A stretch of DNA of 64,000 bases from Streptomyces aurantiogriseus. GTDB taxonomy: Bacteria; Actinomycetota; Actinomycetes; Streptomycetales; Streptomycetaceae. A program made the position numbers and the translations under genes. This document shows, piece by piece, positions 16,446 through 26,082 of this stretch; position 1 is the first letter of the stretch; every line of letters begins with the position of its first letter. The stretch spans positions 44,171 to 108,170 of the forward strand of contig NZ_BMSX01000031.1 of NCBI RefSeq assembly GCF_014649375.1, in the 5' to 3' direction. The notes under the pieces are model-generated. The model saw nothing but the letters and a program-made list of their open reading frames with translations. It did no database searches and was not told the origin of the DNA.

Positions 16446-17449
16446 GCGCGCTCCTTGAGCAGTTTCCGCACCGCTTGCACCACGTCCTGAGCCGTGACCT
16501 CCTCCAGACACGGATGACGCGGCACCGGGCAGTGCCGGGCCCGGGTGCCCGCGCACGGAGCCGTCTGGTCCCCGAGCAGCACGCTCGGCACGCCGTACGG
16601 CGCCCACCGCTCCGCCGGGACGACGGGCGCGAACAGGGACACGACCGGGGTGCCGACGGCCGCGGCCAGATGGGCGGGGCCGGTGTTGCCGCACACCACG
16701 ACGTCGGCCGTGCGCAGCACGCCCGCCAGCACGCGCGGCTCGGTCTTGCCGCCGAGGTCCACCGCCGTGTCCCCGCTCACCCGTCGGGTCAGGCCCGTCT
16801 CGTCGGGGCCGCCGGTGACGATCACCCGGTGACCGGCGTCGGCGAGCAGCGCCACGGCCTCGGCGCAGCGTTCGGCACCCCAGGCACGGGCGGGCGCGCT
16901 GGCCCCGGGGTGGACGACGACGTACGGCCCGTTGCCGGTCAGCGCGATGGTGTCGGGCGGCGGCAGCACACGCAGCCGGCCGTCGTCCCCGGGACGCGGC
17001 GGGAAGCCCATCGCGGCGGCCGTGTCGAGCGCCGCCTCGGCCTCGTGCCGGCCCGGCAGCCGCCGGTGCCGTACGTCGAGGAGGCTGCCCGGGTGGTCGA
17101 CGCTGTCGGCGCCGATCCGCCGGACGCCCGCCAGCCGCAGCACCAGGGCGGTGGGCAACGGGCTCTGGTGGAACGAAGTGAGGACGAGCGCGACGTCGAA
17201 CGCGGCCTCCCTCACACGCTGCACCAGGCCGTCGACGTCCGCCTCCCGCACCGAGGGCGGATCCACGCCCTCCCACGGCGCCGACCACACGATGACCTCG
17301 TCCACGCCGGGCAGCAGCCGGGCGGCGGGCTCGCCGCGCGGGCCGCAGAGCATCGTCACCCGCGAGCAGTGCGCGGCGACCGCGCGGACGGCGGGCCCGG
17401 CGAGCAGCACGTCACCGAAGCTGTCGAGCCGTACGACCAGTGCTTTCAC
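16442..17449 (-). CDS. Glycosyltransferase family 9 (heptosyltransferase-like), copy 2
   Basis: 335 residues from GTG 17449. VVRLDSFGDVLLAGPAVRAV at the N-terminus, VVVHPGASAPARAWGAERCA, VIVTGGPDE and VVCGNTGPAHLAAAVG are the GT9 motifs. It differs clearly from the other GT9 of the operon, so the two probably add successive heptoses or different sugars. A cysteine-containing C-terminus (HCPVPRHPCLEEVTAQDVV) matches actinobacterial family members. Start and stop overlap neighbours by 4 bases. Confidence 0.88.
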   Translation of the reverse strand: MKALVVRLDSFGDVLLAGPAVRAVAAHCSRVTMLCGPRGEPAARLLPGVDEVIVWSAPWEGVDPPSVREADVDGLVQRVREAAFDVALVLTSFHQSPLPTALVLRLAGVRRIGADSVDHPGSLLDVRHRRLPGRHEAEAALDTAAAMGFPPRPGDDGRLRVLPPPDTIALTGNGPYVVVHPGASAPARAWGAERCAEAVALLADAGHRVIVTGGPDETGLTRRVSGDTAVDLGGKTEPRVLAGVLRTADVVVCGNTGPAHLAAAVGTPVVSLFAPVVPAERWAPYGVPSVLLGDQTAPCAGTRARHCPVPRHPCLEEVTAQDVVQAVRKLLKERA

Positions 17450-18174
17450 GCCCCGCCTCCTCGTGTGTCCGCCAGGAGCCGGGTGACGGCCGTGAGCAGG
17501 TCGGGGGCGGTCCCGGGCGCCGCCTCGACCTCCTCGGGCAGCGTCGCCGCGTTGGGCACCAGCACGCCCCGGGCACCGGCCGCGTGCGCGGCCAGGACGT
17601 CCGCCGCGATGTCGCCGATCACCACGCAGTCGGCCGGTGCCACCCCCAGGCGGCGGGCCGCCTCGATCACCAGTCCCGGCCGGGGCTTGCGGCAGGAGCA
17701 GCCGTCGTCGGGCAGATGCGGGCAGTACACCCACGTGCCGAGGCCGCCGAGCAGGGCGTCCGCCCGGTCGTTGACGCGCCGGACGTCGGCGTCCGTGAGC
17801 AGCCCGCGGCCGATGCCCGACTGGTTGCTCACCACACCGGTCGCGACGCCCGCCGCACGCAGCAGATCCAGGGCTCGCCGGGCCCCCGGCACCGGGCGCA
17901 CCAGCTCGGGGTCGCCGTTGTAGGGGACGTCCTCGACGAGGGTGCCGTCGCGGTCGAAGAGGACGGCGGCGAGAGGGGTGGGCCGGTGGCCGGGCGGGTG
18001 GTGCACGCCACGGTCGCCCGCTGCGGGGGCCGTGGTCCGGTGGCCGACGGGGCGGTCCCCGGCGCCGCCGTCCGTGGGGCGGCGGCGCACGGCGTGCTCG
18101 ACCGCCGCGGGGCCCTCGGCCGGGCGGTCCACGGCGCGCTCGGCGGGGGAGCGGGCCGTCGTGCGGCGGTTCAC
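17446..18174 (-). CDS. gmhB: D-glycero-D-manno-heptose-1,7-bisphosphate 7-phosphatase (HAD-IIIA)
   Basis: 242 residues if started at GTG 18174, which overlaps the upstream GT2 stop (GTGA). The HAD core begins near residue 78: AAVLFDRDGTLVEDVPY (motif I, nucleophile and acid Asp), VVSNQSGIGRG, the zinc-loop cysteines CPHLPDDGCSCRKP, and VVIGDIAADVLAA. These are GmhB/HisB-N features. It removes the C7 phosphate before nucleotidyl transfer. The first 75 residues are a low-complexity R/A/P/H-rich stretch not found in enteric GmhB. A later start is possible, but the GTGA overlap supports the long form. It completes the gmhA-hldE-gmhB set. Confidence 0.88.
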   Translation of the reverse strand: MNRRTTARSPAERAVDRPAEGPAAVEHAVRRRPTDGGAGDRPVGHRTTAPAAGDRGVHHPPGHRPTPLAAVLFDRDGTLVEDVPYNGDPELVRPVPGARRALDLLRAAGVATGVVSNQSGIGRGLLTDADVRRVNDRADALLGGLGTWVYCPHLPDDGCSCRKPRPGLVIEAARRLGVAPADCVVIGDIAADVLAAHAAGARGVLVPNAATLPEEVEAAPGTAPDLLTAVTRLLADTRGGGA

Positions 18175-19274
18175 AGCGGGCCTCCCACCGGTACGGCCCC
18201 GCGGTGACGCAGCCGGCCCTCGAGCCAGTGGCGTACCGCGAGCGGGGGGATGAGCACGCTCGTGGCGAGCATGGCGGCGATCTCCTGCCGGGTCCGTGGG
18301 CCCGGTCGGATGCGGGCCAGGGCGAACTCGGCCGTGCCCAGCGTCCACAGGGCGCCGGCGACACCGGCGGCGCGGCGTCGGCCCGCCAGCGCGCAGGTGG
18401 ACGCGGCGAGCGCGGCGGCGGTCACCAGGACGTGCCGGGGGAGCCGGCCGCGGGGTGCTTCGGCGCGGGTCCACCAGTCGCGGCCGTGCAGCCGGTTCAT
18501 CAGGGCGTCGTCCGCGTTGCCGCGCTGGGCGCGTACCGACACCCAGCGGTCGGCCGGGCGTACCGGGTGACGGGTCGTGCGCCGGCCGCGGCGCAGCGTC
18601 CATCCGGCGGCCCGGACGCGCAGCGCGAGGTCGGCGTCCTCCCGGAAGGCCCGGCGGAACCGCTCGTCGAAGCCGCCGACGTCGATCAGGGTGGCCGTCC
18701 GGTAGGCCATGTCGGCGGTGGCCCAGGCGGCCTGTTCCAGCCCGGCGGTGCCCCGCTCCCAGTCGGTCGGCCTGCGGTCCTCGGGCAGGGGGACGGTCAG
18801 CCGCCCCTGGATGCCGCCGGTGGTCGGGCCGGCCGCCTCCAGGTCGTCGGCGAGGAGCCGGGACCAGTCCGGCAGCACCTGGACGTCGTCGTCGAGAAAG
18901 ACCGTCCACGGCGTGCCGACCGTGCGCCAGCCGGCGTTGCGGGCGGCCGCCGGGCCGCGTCCCCCGGTGCGCAGGGTGCGGACCCGCCCGCGCAGGACGC
19001 CGGCCGCCTCCAGCGGCAACTCCCCGACGGGGTCGGGGCGGTCGTCCACCACGACGACCTCCACAGGCGGGTGACCGTGGGCCGCGGCGAGGGCGCGCAG
19101 GCAGTCGGCGAGGCAGGGCCGCCCGACCGTCGGGACGACGACGGAGTAGGCGGCGGCGTCCGCCACGGCGGGACCGTCGGCCACAGCGGGCTCGTCCGCC
19201 GGCGTCGGCTCGTCCGCCACGGCCGGGTCGTCTCCCATGGCCGGGCCGTCTCCCATGGCCGGGGTGCCCGTCAT
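18171..19274 (-). CDS. Glycosyltransferase family 2 with acidic repeat leader and C-terminal membrane segments
   Basis: 367 residues from ATG 19274 (overlapping the carbamoyltransferase stop, ATGA). Residues 1-40 are degenerate repeats of PAMGD/PAVAD, a low-complexity leader. The GT-A domain follows: YSVVVPTVGRP, VVVVDDRPD, TGGRGPAAARNAG, VFLDDDVQVLPDW and FREDADLALR. After residue 260 come hydrophobic segments (HVLVTAAALAASTCAL and GALWTLGTAEFAL) that may anchor it. It probably acts at the inner membrane face on a lipid-linked glycan. Confidence 0.87.
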   Translation of the reverse strand: MTGTPAMGDGPAMGDDPAVADEPTPADEPAVADGPAVADAAAYSVVVPTVGRPCLADCLRALAAAHGHPPVEVVVVDDRPDPVGELPLEAAGVLRGRVRTLRTGGRGPAAARNAGWRTVGTPWTVFLDDDVQVLPDWSRLLADDLEAAGPTTGGIQGRLTVPLPEDRRPTDWERGTAGLEQAAWATADMAYRTATLIDVGGFDERFRRAFREDADLALRVRAAGWTLRRGRRTTRHPVRPADRWVSVRAQRGNADDALMNRLHGRDWWTRAEAPRGRLPRHVLVTAAALAASTCALAGRRRAAGVAGALWTLGTAEFALARIRPGPRTRQEIAAMLATSVLIPPLAVRHWLEGRLRHRGAVPVGGPL

Positions 19275-20905
19275 GCGAACACCTTCTTCCGCCGGATCGC
19301 GAACGGCCCGAGCGCGAGCAGATCCACGGGGGCGGACCCGAAGCACTCCAGGGCGTCGCGCGGATCGTCGACCATCGGCCGGCCGGCCGTGTTCAGGCTG
19401 GTGTTGACGACCACCGGCAGCCCCGTCCGCCGTTCGAAGCCGTCGATCATCCGTGCCACCAGCGGCTCGTCCGACCGGTCCACGGTCTGGATCCGGGCCG
19501 TGCCGTCCACATGGACGACGGCCGGGATCCGCTCCCGCCATGCGGTGGCGACCTCGTGCACGAACAGCATGTACGGGCTGGGCAGCGGCCCGTCGAACAG
19601 CTCCGCCGCCCGCTCCGCCAGCACCATGGGGGCGACCGGGCGGAACTCCTCCCGCCCCTTCACGGCGTTGAGGCGCTCCAGGTTCTCCGCGCGCCCGGGG
19701 TGGGCCAGCAGGGAGCGGTGGCCGAGCGCCCGGGGACCGTACTCGCTGCGGCCCTGGAACCAGGCCACGACGCCGTCCCCGGCCAACTCCTCCGCGACCG
19801 TCTCGGCGATGTCCTCGGGCTCCTCGTAGGGGACGGCCGCCCGCTCCAGCCAGGCGCGCAGCTCCGCGTCGCTCCAGCCGCGGCCCAGGGCGGCGGTCGG
19901 CATCGCCTGCACCGTCTCCTTCTGATGGGCGACGTGCAGGGCGGCACCCAGCGCCGTGCCCGCGTCCCCGGCCGCCGGCTGTACCCAGACACGCTCGAAC
20001 GGACCTTGCCGGTACAGGCGGGTGTTGGCCACACAGTTGAGCGCCACCCCGCCGGCCAAGGTCAGCACGTCCTCACCGGTACGGTCGTGCAGCCACCGCA
20101 CCAGCCCGAGCAGCACCTCCTCCAGACAGACCTGCGCGCTGGCGGCCACATCGGCGTGCTCCTGCGTCCAGGGGGCGCCCGCCGGACGCGGCGGCACCAG
20201 GGAGGCCCAGGGGACGGGACGGGCCCGGAAGCCGCCCTCGCCGTCCAGCCGGACGTACTCGCGCAGTCGGTCGAGGTGGCGGGGCCGGCCGTAGGAGGCG
20301 AGGGCCATCACCTTGAACTCGTCGCTGCTGCGCAGGAATCCGAGGTGCTGGGTGAGGTCCTCGTAGAACAGACCCATCGAGTCGGGCAGCGACTGCGAGC
20401 CCAGCACGGTGAGTTCACGGTTCGCGTAGCGGCCCGCGAGATGCGAGCCGCACTCGCCGCGCCCGTCGAGCACGAGCACCGCGCAGTCCGGGTGGGGAGA
20501 GGCCTGGCCGGCCGAGGCGGCGTGGGCGACGTGGTGGGCGACGAAGCGCACCTTGGCCGGGTCGAGTCCGGGCAGCGCCTCGGCGAGGAACTCCGGGGCG
20601 CGGCGCGCGTATTCCTGACGGAGGTGGTCCCAGGGGTCGTTCAGGCCCAACTGATCTGCGGGACGGGCGAGTTCGGGATCGTAGGAGTAGGCGACCGCGT
20701 CCAGCTCGGACGGGTCGAGGCCGGCCTGATCCAGGCACCAGCGGGCGGACAGCTCGGGCAGTTCCCAGGCGGAGAAGGGGACGGGTCGTTTGCCGTGCTT
20801 GCGACGGCTGAAGCGTTCCTCCTCCGTCGCTGCCACGATCCGGCCGTCCATGACGAGGGCGGCGGCGGGGTCGTGGAAAAGGGCGTTGATTCCCAGGACG
20901 CGCAT
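19271..20905 (-). CDS. Carbamoyltransferase (NodU/CmcH/TobZ family)
   Basis: 544 residues from ATG 20905 behind GGAGG. N-terminal ASKHA-like domain: GINALFHDPAAALV, EEERFSRRKHGK, HHVAHAASA, VLDGRGE, GLFYEDLTQHLGF. The C-terminal YrdC-like domain contains LAGGVALNCVANTR, PAAGDAGTALGAA, SEYGPRALGHRS and VVNTSLNTAGRPMV. These enzymes make carbamoyl-adenylate from carbamoyl phosphate and ATP and transfer the carbamoyl group to a sugar hydroxyl. The position in a glycosyltransferase operon implies O-carbamoylation of the glycan, perhaps of the heptose. It could alternatively decorate a small secreted glycoside. Confidence 0.92.
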   Translation of the reverse strand: MRVLGINALFHDPAAALVMDGRIVAATEEERFSRRKHGKRPVPFSAWELPELSARWCLDQAGLDPSELDAVAYSYDPELARPADQLGLNDPWDHLRQEYARRAPEFLAEALPGLDPAKVRFVAHHVAHAASAGQASPHPDCAVLVLDGRGECGSHLAGRYANRELTVLGSQSLPDSMGLFYEDLTQHLGFLRSSDEFKVMALASYGRPRHLDRLREYVRLDGEGGFRARPVPWASLVPPRPAGAPWTQEHADVAASAQVCLEEVLLGLVRWLHDRTGEDVLTLAGGVALNCVANTRLYRQGPFERVWVQPAAGDAGTALGAALHVAHQKETVQAMPTAALGRGWSDAELRAWLERAAVPYEEPEDIAETVAEELAGDGVVAWFQGRSEYGPRALGHRSLLAHPGRAENLERLNAVKGREEFRPVAPMVLAERAAELFDGPLPSPYMLFVHEVATAWRERIPAVVHVDGTARIQTVDRSDEPLVARMIDGFERRTGLPVVVNTSLNTAGRPMVDDPRDALECFGSAPVDLLALGPFAIRRKKVFA

Positions 20906-20952
20906 ACAGGGCCTCCGTGGCGGCGTGGGGGGAAGGCGTGGTGGAAGACGTC

Positions 20953-21948
<996 letters not shown>

Positions 21949-22103
21949 GGGACGTCCTTCAGCCGTGCTCGGAAGCGCCGGACAGCGGGGGCGACGGCGT
22001 CCGGCGTGGCACGGGAGCGTTGTGGAGACAGTGAAGGAACAGGACGCACGGAGCGTGCCGATCGGCGGCACCCGTCCTGGCCGGCCGCCGTTGTCCCGAC
22101 GGC

Positions 22104-22127
22104 ACTGGCTCGGGGTTCCGAGTCAGT
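22104..22127. terminator. Hairpin in the glycan operon / hemerythrin intergenic region
   Basis: ACTGGCTCGG (22104-22113) pairs with CCGAGTCAGT (22118-22127) around GGTT, with one G-U pair. It lies in the 360-base divergent region between the glycan operon and the hemerythrin gene. It could be a 5' leader structure rather than a terminator. Nothing else clear was seen there. Confidence 0.35.
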
Positions 22128-22307
22128 AGCTTTCACACGTTGATCCCTATTGTGCTCAAGCACCAGCGCGTCCGCGACTCCTGCCCCAAAGGCACCACAC
22201 ACACCCCGAACCCCGGGCGAAACCGGTGTCGGCCGCGCGCCGCGGGGCACTCGGGGCCGTGGCGGGTCCGACCGGAGCCGCCGTGCCCAGGGCTGGAGGT
22301 GGAGGAG

Positions 22308-22871
22308 ATGGGTCATGGTGGGAACGTCATCGACGAGCTGGTGACCGATCACCGGGAGGTCGAGGAACTCTTCGGCAAGATCGAGGCACTGCCGTCCGGA
22401 CACAAGGACCGCAAGCTGTACGCGGACCAGGTCACGATCGAGCTGGTCCGGCACTCGGTGGCCGAGGAGGCGTATCTCTACCCGGCCGTGCGCGAGCACG
22501 TGGCCGGCGGGGACGCCCTGGCCGACAAGGAGCTGGAGGACCACGCCAAGGCCGAACAGATCATGAAGGACCTCGAGGGCTGCGCGGCGGACGACGCCGA
22601 GTTCGACCGGCTGACCGGCATGCTGATGAGCGAGATCCGCGCCCATGTGGCCGACGAGGAGGGGAACCTCTTCCCCAGGTTGCGCGAGGCGTGTCCCGCG
22701 GACGCCCTCGACGACCTCGGCGACAAGGTCCGCCAGGCGAAGAAGACGGCGCCGACGCGTCCCCACCCGTCCGCCCCGGACCGACCGCCGGCCAACAAGC
22801 TGCTGGCACCGGGGGTCGGCATGGTCGACCGGATGCGTGACGCGCTGAGCGGACGGGGCAAGAAGAGCTGA
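22308..22871 (+). CDS. Hemerythrin-like HHE domain protein
   Basis: 187 residues from ATG 22308 behind a purine-rich GGAGGTGGAGGAG. The four-helix HHE domain covers residues 6-140: ELVTDHREVEELF, ELVRHSVAEEAYLYPAV, KELEDHAKAEQIM and EIRAHVADEEGNLFPRL carry the His and Glu ligands for a di-iron centre. Family members bind O2 or NO or act in oxidative and nitrosative stress. The C-terminal 45 residues are basic and proline-rich and end in GRGKKS. It is monocistronic; no target gene is obvious. Confidence 0.9.
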   Translation: MGHGGNVIDELVTDHREVEELFGKIEALPSGHKDRKLYADQVTIELVRHSVAEEAYLYPAVREHVAGGDALADKELEDHAKAEQIMKDLEGCAADDAEFDRLTGMLMSEIRAHVADEEGNLFPRLREACPADALDDLGDKVRQAKKTAPTRPHPSAPDRPPANKLLAPGVGMVDRMRDALSGRGKKS

Positions 22872-23070
22872 GACCGGCTCCGCGGAGAAGGGCTGGGCCG
22901 GCGGCCATGGAACGCAGTCCATGGTCGCCCCGGTGAGGAGACTGAGACGGCCCTGGGGGCGATGCCGGGGGGCGGATCCGGCCGGCCGGTGGGCGGCCGG
23001 GCCCGAGGGCCTGTGATCAACCACACTCGACACAGCGAACACCCGATGAGCAGGGGCACTTGAGGGTTTC

Positions 23071-23100
23071 GGCGGCGGTGCGGCACGGCGCACCGCCGCC
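23071..23100. terminator. 12-bp hairpin in the hemerythrin-MFS intergenic region
   Basis: GGCGGCGGTGCG (23071-23082) and CGCACCGCCGCC (23089-23100) pair around GCACGG. It can terminate the hemerythrin transcript or attenuate the MFS transcript. Otherwise the 356-base gap holds only a short CCATGG/CCATGG repeat near 22905. Confidence 0.5.
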
Positions 23101-23227
23101 GCTTCCCCCGCCGCGTCTGTAACCATGGTCCGCGCCGTGACCGACTAGGTGGAGTGGCCGTGCAGCGCAGCCGCCGTTCCCCGGTTCCGCTGCCCCCTGT
23201 GACCGCTCGCCCCTCGGGTACCGCACT

Positions 23228-24592
23228 GTGTCTTCCGCACCCTCCCCTGCCCCGAACACCGCCTCCACCCCGCCGCTGACCGGCAGGGCGTCCCGCTCGC
23301 CATGGCGGTCCTTGAGGCACCGCAGCATGCGCTGGTGGTCCGTCGCGAACTTCGTCTCGAACGCCGGCACCTGGATGCAGCTCACGGTCCAGAACCTGCT
23401 CGTCCTCGAGATCACCGGCTCCGCCGCCGCGACCGGCCTGTCCATGTCCGTCCAGGCCGCTCCCGCCCTCTTCATGAGCCTGCTGGGCGGCGCGGCCGTC
23501 GACCGCTGGCCGCGCAAACTGACGGCCGCCGTCAGCCAGGCCCTCCTCGGCGCGGTCGCCTTCACCACGGCCGTGCTCGTCGCGCTGGACCAGCTCGACA
23601 TGACGTCCCTCATGGTGCTGGCCGCCATCACCGGCACGATCGCCACCGTCGACGGACCGGCCTGTGCCCTGCTGGGCAACGACCTCGTGCCCATGGAGGA
23701 CGTGCCCTCCGCGATCGGGGTCGGTGCGCTGGTCCACAACGCGGGCCGGCTCGTCGGCGCGGCGCTGGCGGGCGTGACGGTGGGCTTCCTCGGCACGGCC
23801 GCCGCGTACGCGGCCAACGGACTGTCGTTCCTCTTCGTGACCGCGGTCATCCCGTTCCTGCGGCCGGCGGCCCCCGCGGCGGGTCGTGCCGCGGGGGCCG
23901 CGAAGGCCGCCGTTCCACGGCAGCGCGATCGCCGCGCCGACATGACCGTTCGCGAGGGACTGCTCTTCTTCGCGCGCCGCCCCCGCCTGGTCGCGCTCGC
24001 GAGCATCACCGGCATCAGCAGCGTCTTCGGACGGAACTACGGGCTCACCCTCGCCGTACTCGTCACCGGACCGCTCGCGGGCGGGCCGGGAGCGTTCGGC
24101 ACGGTCTCCACCGTCCTCGCCGTCGGCGGCATCCTCGGTGCGGTCCTGGGCGCCCGCCTGCGCAAGCCCTCCGTCCGCGCGGTGGGCGCCCTCGCGGCCG
24201 CGGGCGGGCTGCTGCAGATGGCGGCGGGCCTGTCCCCGTCCCTGGCCGTACTCCTGATCCTGGTCCTCCCCATGGCCGTAGTGGAGTCCGTCTCCGACAC
24301 CGCCGGCACGGCCGTCCTCCAGACGGATCCGCCCGCCCACCTGCGAGGCCGAGTGCTCGGCGTATGGAGCAGCATCGGCACGGTATGGAGCCTCGGCGGC
24401 CCTCCGGCCCTCGGCCTCCTCATGGAACTGGCCGGCGCCCGCGGCGCCCTGGTGACCGGTGGTCTGGTCATCGCGGGCACGATCGGCGCGGGCTTCGTCC
24501 TGCGCAGGCGCCGGAACCTGGAGCCGGTGACGCTGCGGCCGAAGCCGGGCGAGGAGATGCCCGAGCGGGAAGCGCTGGGGACGGCTGCCTGA
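23228..24592 (+). CDS. MFS transporter, EntS/MFS_3-type exporter
   Basis: 454 residues, start GTG 23228 with a weak ribosome-binding site. Twelve hydrophobic segments are visible. Characteristic stretches are NFVSNAGTWMQLTVQNLLVLEITGS in two overlapping parts, VDRWPRKLTA (loop 2-3 motif), and VESVSDTAGTAVLQTDPPAHLRGR before helix 10. This pattern is that of the EntS-like enterobactin exporter/MFS_3 family, proton-driven efflux of siderophores or drugs. No biosynthetic or siderophore gene is adjacent. It ends just before a block of GGCCTTCCTCGGCCCC repeats. Confidence 0.85.
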   Translation: MSSAPSPAPNTASTPPLTGRASRSPWRSLRHRSMRWWSVANFVSNAGTWMQLTVQNLLVLEITGSAAATGLSMSVQAAPALFMSLLGGAAVDRWPRKLTAAVSQALLGAVAFTTAVLVALDQLDMTSLMVLAAITGTIATVDGPACALLGNDLVPMEDVPSAIGVGALVHNAGRLVGAALAGVTVGFLGTAAAYAANGLSFLFVTAVIPFLRPAAPAAGRAAGAAKAAVPRQRDRRADMTVREGLLFFARRPRLVALASITGISSVFGRNYGLTLAVLVTGPLAGGPGAFGTVSTVLAVGGILGAVLGARLRKPSVRAVGALAAAGGLLQMAAGLSPSLAVLLILVLPMAVVESVSDTAGTAVLQTDPPAHLRGRVLGVWSSIGTVWSLGGPPALGLLMELAGARGALVTGGLVIAGTIGAGFVLRRRRNLEPVTLRPKPGEEMPEREALGTAA

Positions 24593-24645
24593 GGGCGCGT
24601 ACGGGGGTGGGAACGGCTGTGAGGCGGTGGGGTGGCTGTGACGGT

Positions 24646-24725
24646 GGCCTTCCTCGGCCCCCATCCGTGGGGCCTTCCTCGGCCCCCCACCAGCGTCGGC
24701 TGTGACGGGGGCCTTCCTCGGCCCC
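24646..24725. repeat. Three copies of GGCCTTCCTCGGCCCC
   Basis: The 16-mer occurs at 24646-24661, 24671-24686 and 24710-24725. Copies 1 and 3 share the preceding GGCTGTGACGG/TGG context, and copies 2 and 3 share the following CACCAGCGTC. Each copy is itself partly self-complementary (GGCC...GGCC), so the region may fold as terminators between the convergent MFS and 24746 genes. Confidence 0.7.
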
Positions 24726-24745
24726 CACCAGCGTCCGCCCGCCTC

Positions 24746-25291
24746 TCAGGCGATCAGTGCCTGCCCCGGTCCCAGGAGGTCCAGCAGCTGACGCTGGTGC
24801 AGTGCGGCCACCGGGGCGAGGAGGTCCGGGTGGCGGAGCAGCGCCGCGGCCTGACGGTCATGGGTGTCGGGGGTGAGCAGGCGGCGGAACTCCATCGGGA
24901 TGCCGGTCGTGTGGTCGCCGCCGTCGAGGCCGGCCACGGCGAGGGCGGCCAGCTCCGGGTCGGTGAGGAGGCAGGCCGCCCAGCTGGCCACGACCTCGTC
25001 GACCCAGCTGCGCCAGGCCGCGTCGTCCGTGTCCGCGTCGTCCGTGTCCGCGCCGCTGATCCAGTCCAGCTTGGCCGAGCCGCCGGGGCCCGCCATGCCG
25101 ACCAGGGCGGCGTCCATCACGGTCGGGTAGCGCAGCCACGCCGCGACGGTCACCGCCTGCCGCGCCTGCACCTCGCACAGGGCGGAGGCCAGCGCGCCAC
25201 CGGAGGCCGGGTAGGCCCGCGTCAGCCACTGGGCGGTCGCCGCGATGAGGGGGGAGAGGTCTGCGCGCACTGAGAGCCGTCCGGGTTGCAT
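24746..25291 (-). CDS. Conserved hypothetical protein
   Basis: 181 residues if started at ATG 25291 (MQPGRLSVRADLSPLIAATA). The frame is open further upstream, but that part translates the tandem repeats and is not credible. It is predicted all-helical and acidic, with a DTDDADTDDAA stretch near residue 85 and no signal peptide or membrane segment. No family was recognised. The codon pattern is normal for a Streptomyces gene. It is followed on the same strand side by the 25504 unknown gene, with short tandem repeats in between. Confidence 0.6.
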   Translation of the reverse strand: MQPGRLSVRADLSPLIAATAQWLTRAYPASGGALASALCEVQARQAVTVAAWLRYPTVMDAALVGMAGPGGSAKLDWISGADTDDADTDDAAWRSWVDEVVASWAACLLTDPELAALAVAGLDGGDHTTGIPMEFRRLLTPDTHDRQAAALLRHPDLLAPVAALHQRQLLDLLGPGQALIA

Positions 25292-25380
25292 ACGAGAGCT
25301 GCGGGAGCAGGGGTCGTCGAAAACCGTAGCCCGCGGTCCCTGCGGGACGGTACGGCCGAAGCCCCGCAGGTCACGTGGCT

Positions 25381-25430
25381 TCGGCCACATGCGGCCACAT
25401 GCGGCCACATGCGGCCACACGCGGCCGGAC
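25381..25430. repeat. 10-bp tandem repeat (GCGGCCACAT) array
   Basis: About five consecutive 10-bp units of GCGGCCACAT, the last reading GCGGCCACAC, then a degenerate unit. It lies between two minus-strand unknown genes. The unit contains GGCC and could be slippage-prone or a protein-binding array. Confidence 0.85.
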
Positions 25431-25455
25431 GTGGCCACTTTCCGGGCACCCGCCC

Positions 25456-25513
25456 GACGGGGTCAGTGGTGCCCCTACGGGGTCAGCGGTGCCCCGACGG
25501 GGGTCAGTGGTGC
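25456..25513. repeat. 20-bp tandem repeat, three units
   Basis: GACGGGGTCAGTGGTGCCCC (25456-25475), TACGGGGTCAGCGGTGCCCC (25476-25495) and a partial third unit to 25513. The third unit overlaps the stop codon and last codons of the gene at 25504-26082, so the repeat probably arose by duplicating that gene's 3' end outward. Confidence 0.8.
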
Positions 25514-26082
25514 AGGAGGTACCGGGTGAGCAGGGACCGGGCCCGCTCCGGGCTGATCCCCAGCGCCGTGCCGACCGACTCCCACGACAGCTCGTCGTCC
25601 TGGACCGCCTGGGCCGCCTCCTGGCCGATGCCGGGGAGGAGACGCTCCACCGTGGCCACCGCTCTCAGAGCCGCCACCGGCGCGCGCTCCGCCAGGGTGG
25701 CCAGCTGGTCCTCCAGCCGGTCGATCAGGTCGGTGAGCTCGTCCGGGAGCGGTACGGTCCGGCGCTCGACGGACCGCAGGTGCTCGCACCAGTCGTGGTA
25801 GGCGAGAGTGGTGTCCAGGTCGTACAGCAGGCCGTCCGGCACCCGCTCCCAGTCGATCGGACGGGTCTCGCCGCGCCAGCCGCACGCGCACGCCGCACGG
25901 TAGCCGGTCGCTCTCGGACGGCGCATCGTCCCGTCGTACGCCCACCACTCGCTGGTCTCCAGCCCGCTGTCGGCGCCGCTGCCGAAGTCCATGTACACCG
26001 GCTTGGGCTCGCTGCCGTCGGCGAGGACCGCGCCGGCGATGCCCTCGTGGGACTCCCCGAACTCCCCACTCGTCCAACCCAC
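25504..26082 (-). CDS. Conserved hypothetical protein with C-terminal HTH-like segment
   Basis: 192 residues from GTG 26082, preceded by AAGGGGGAAG. It has ACACGWRGETRPIDW near residue 70, which could bind a metal. The coil-forming segment ELTDLIDRLEDQLATLAERA follows. The C-terminus LSWESVGTALGISPERARSLL reads like a sigma-factor or HTH recognition unit. No signal peptide. It is common in Streptomyces as an unannotated protein, and its function is unknown. It may be a DNA-binding regulator, which is inference from the HTH-like tail. Confidence 0.6.
   Translation of the reverse strand: MGWTSGEFGESHEGIAGAVLADGSEPKPVYMDFGSGADSGLETSEWWAYDGTMRRPRATGYRAACACGWRGETRPIDWERVPDGLLYDLDTTLAYHDWCEHLRSVERRTVPLPDELTDLIDRLEDQLATLAERAPVAALRAVATVERLLPGIGQEAAQAVQDDELSWESVGTALGISPERARSLLTRYLLHH

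Noticed and set aside
23228..24592. MFS gene as part of a siderophore cluster
   Set aside because: EntS-like transporters are broad; no NRPS, NIS synthetase or iron regulator site was found nearby.
22478..24664. A 728-codon minus-strand frame opposite hemerythrin and MFS genes
   Set aside because: Antisense shadow with no domain and no start context.
25381..25513. CRISPR-like array
   Set aside because: Units are directly adjacent with no unique spacers and no cas genes are present.
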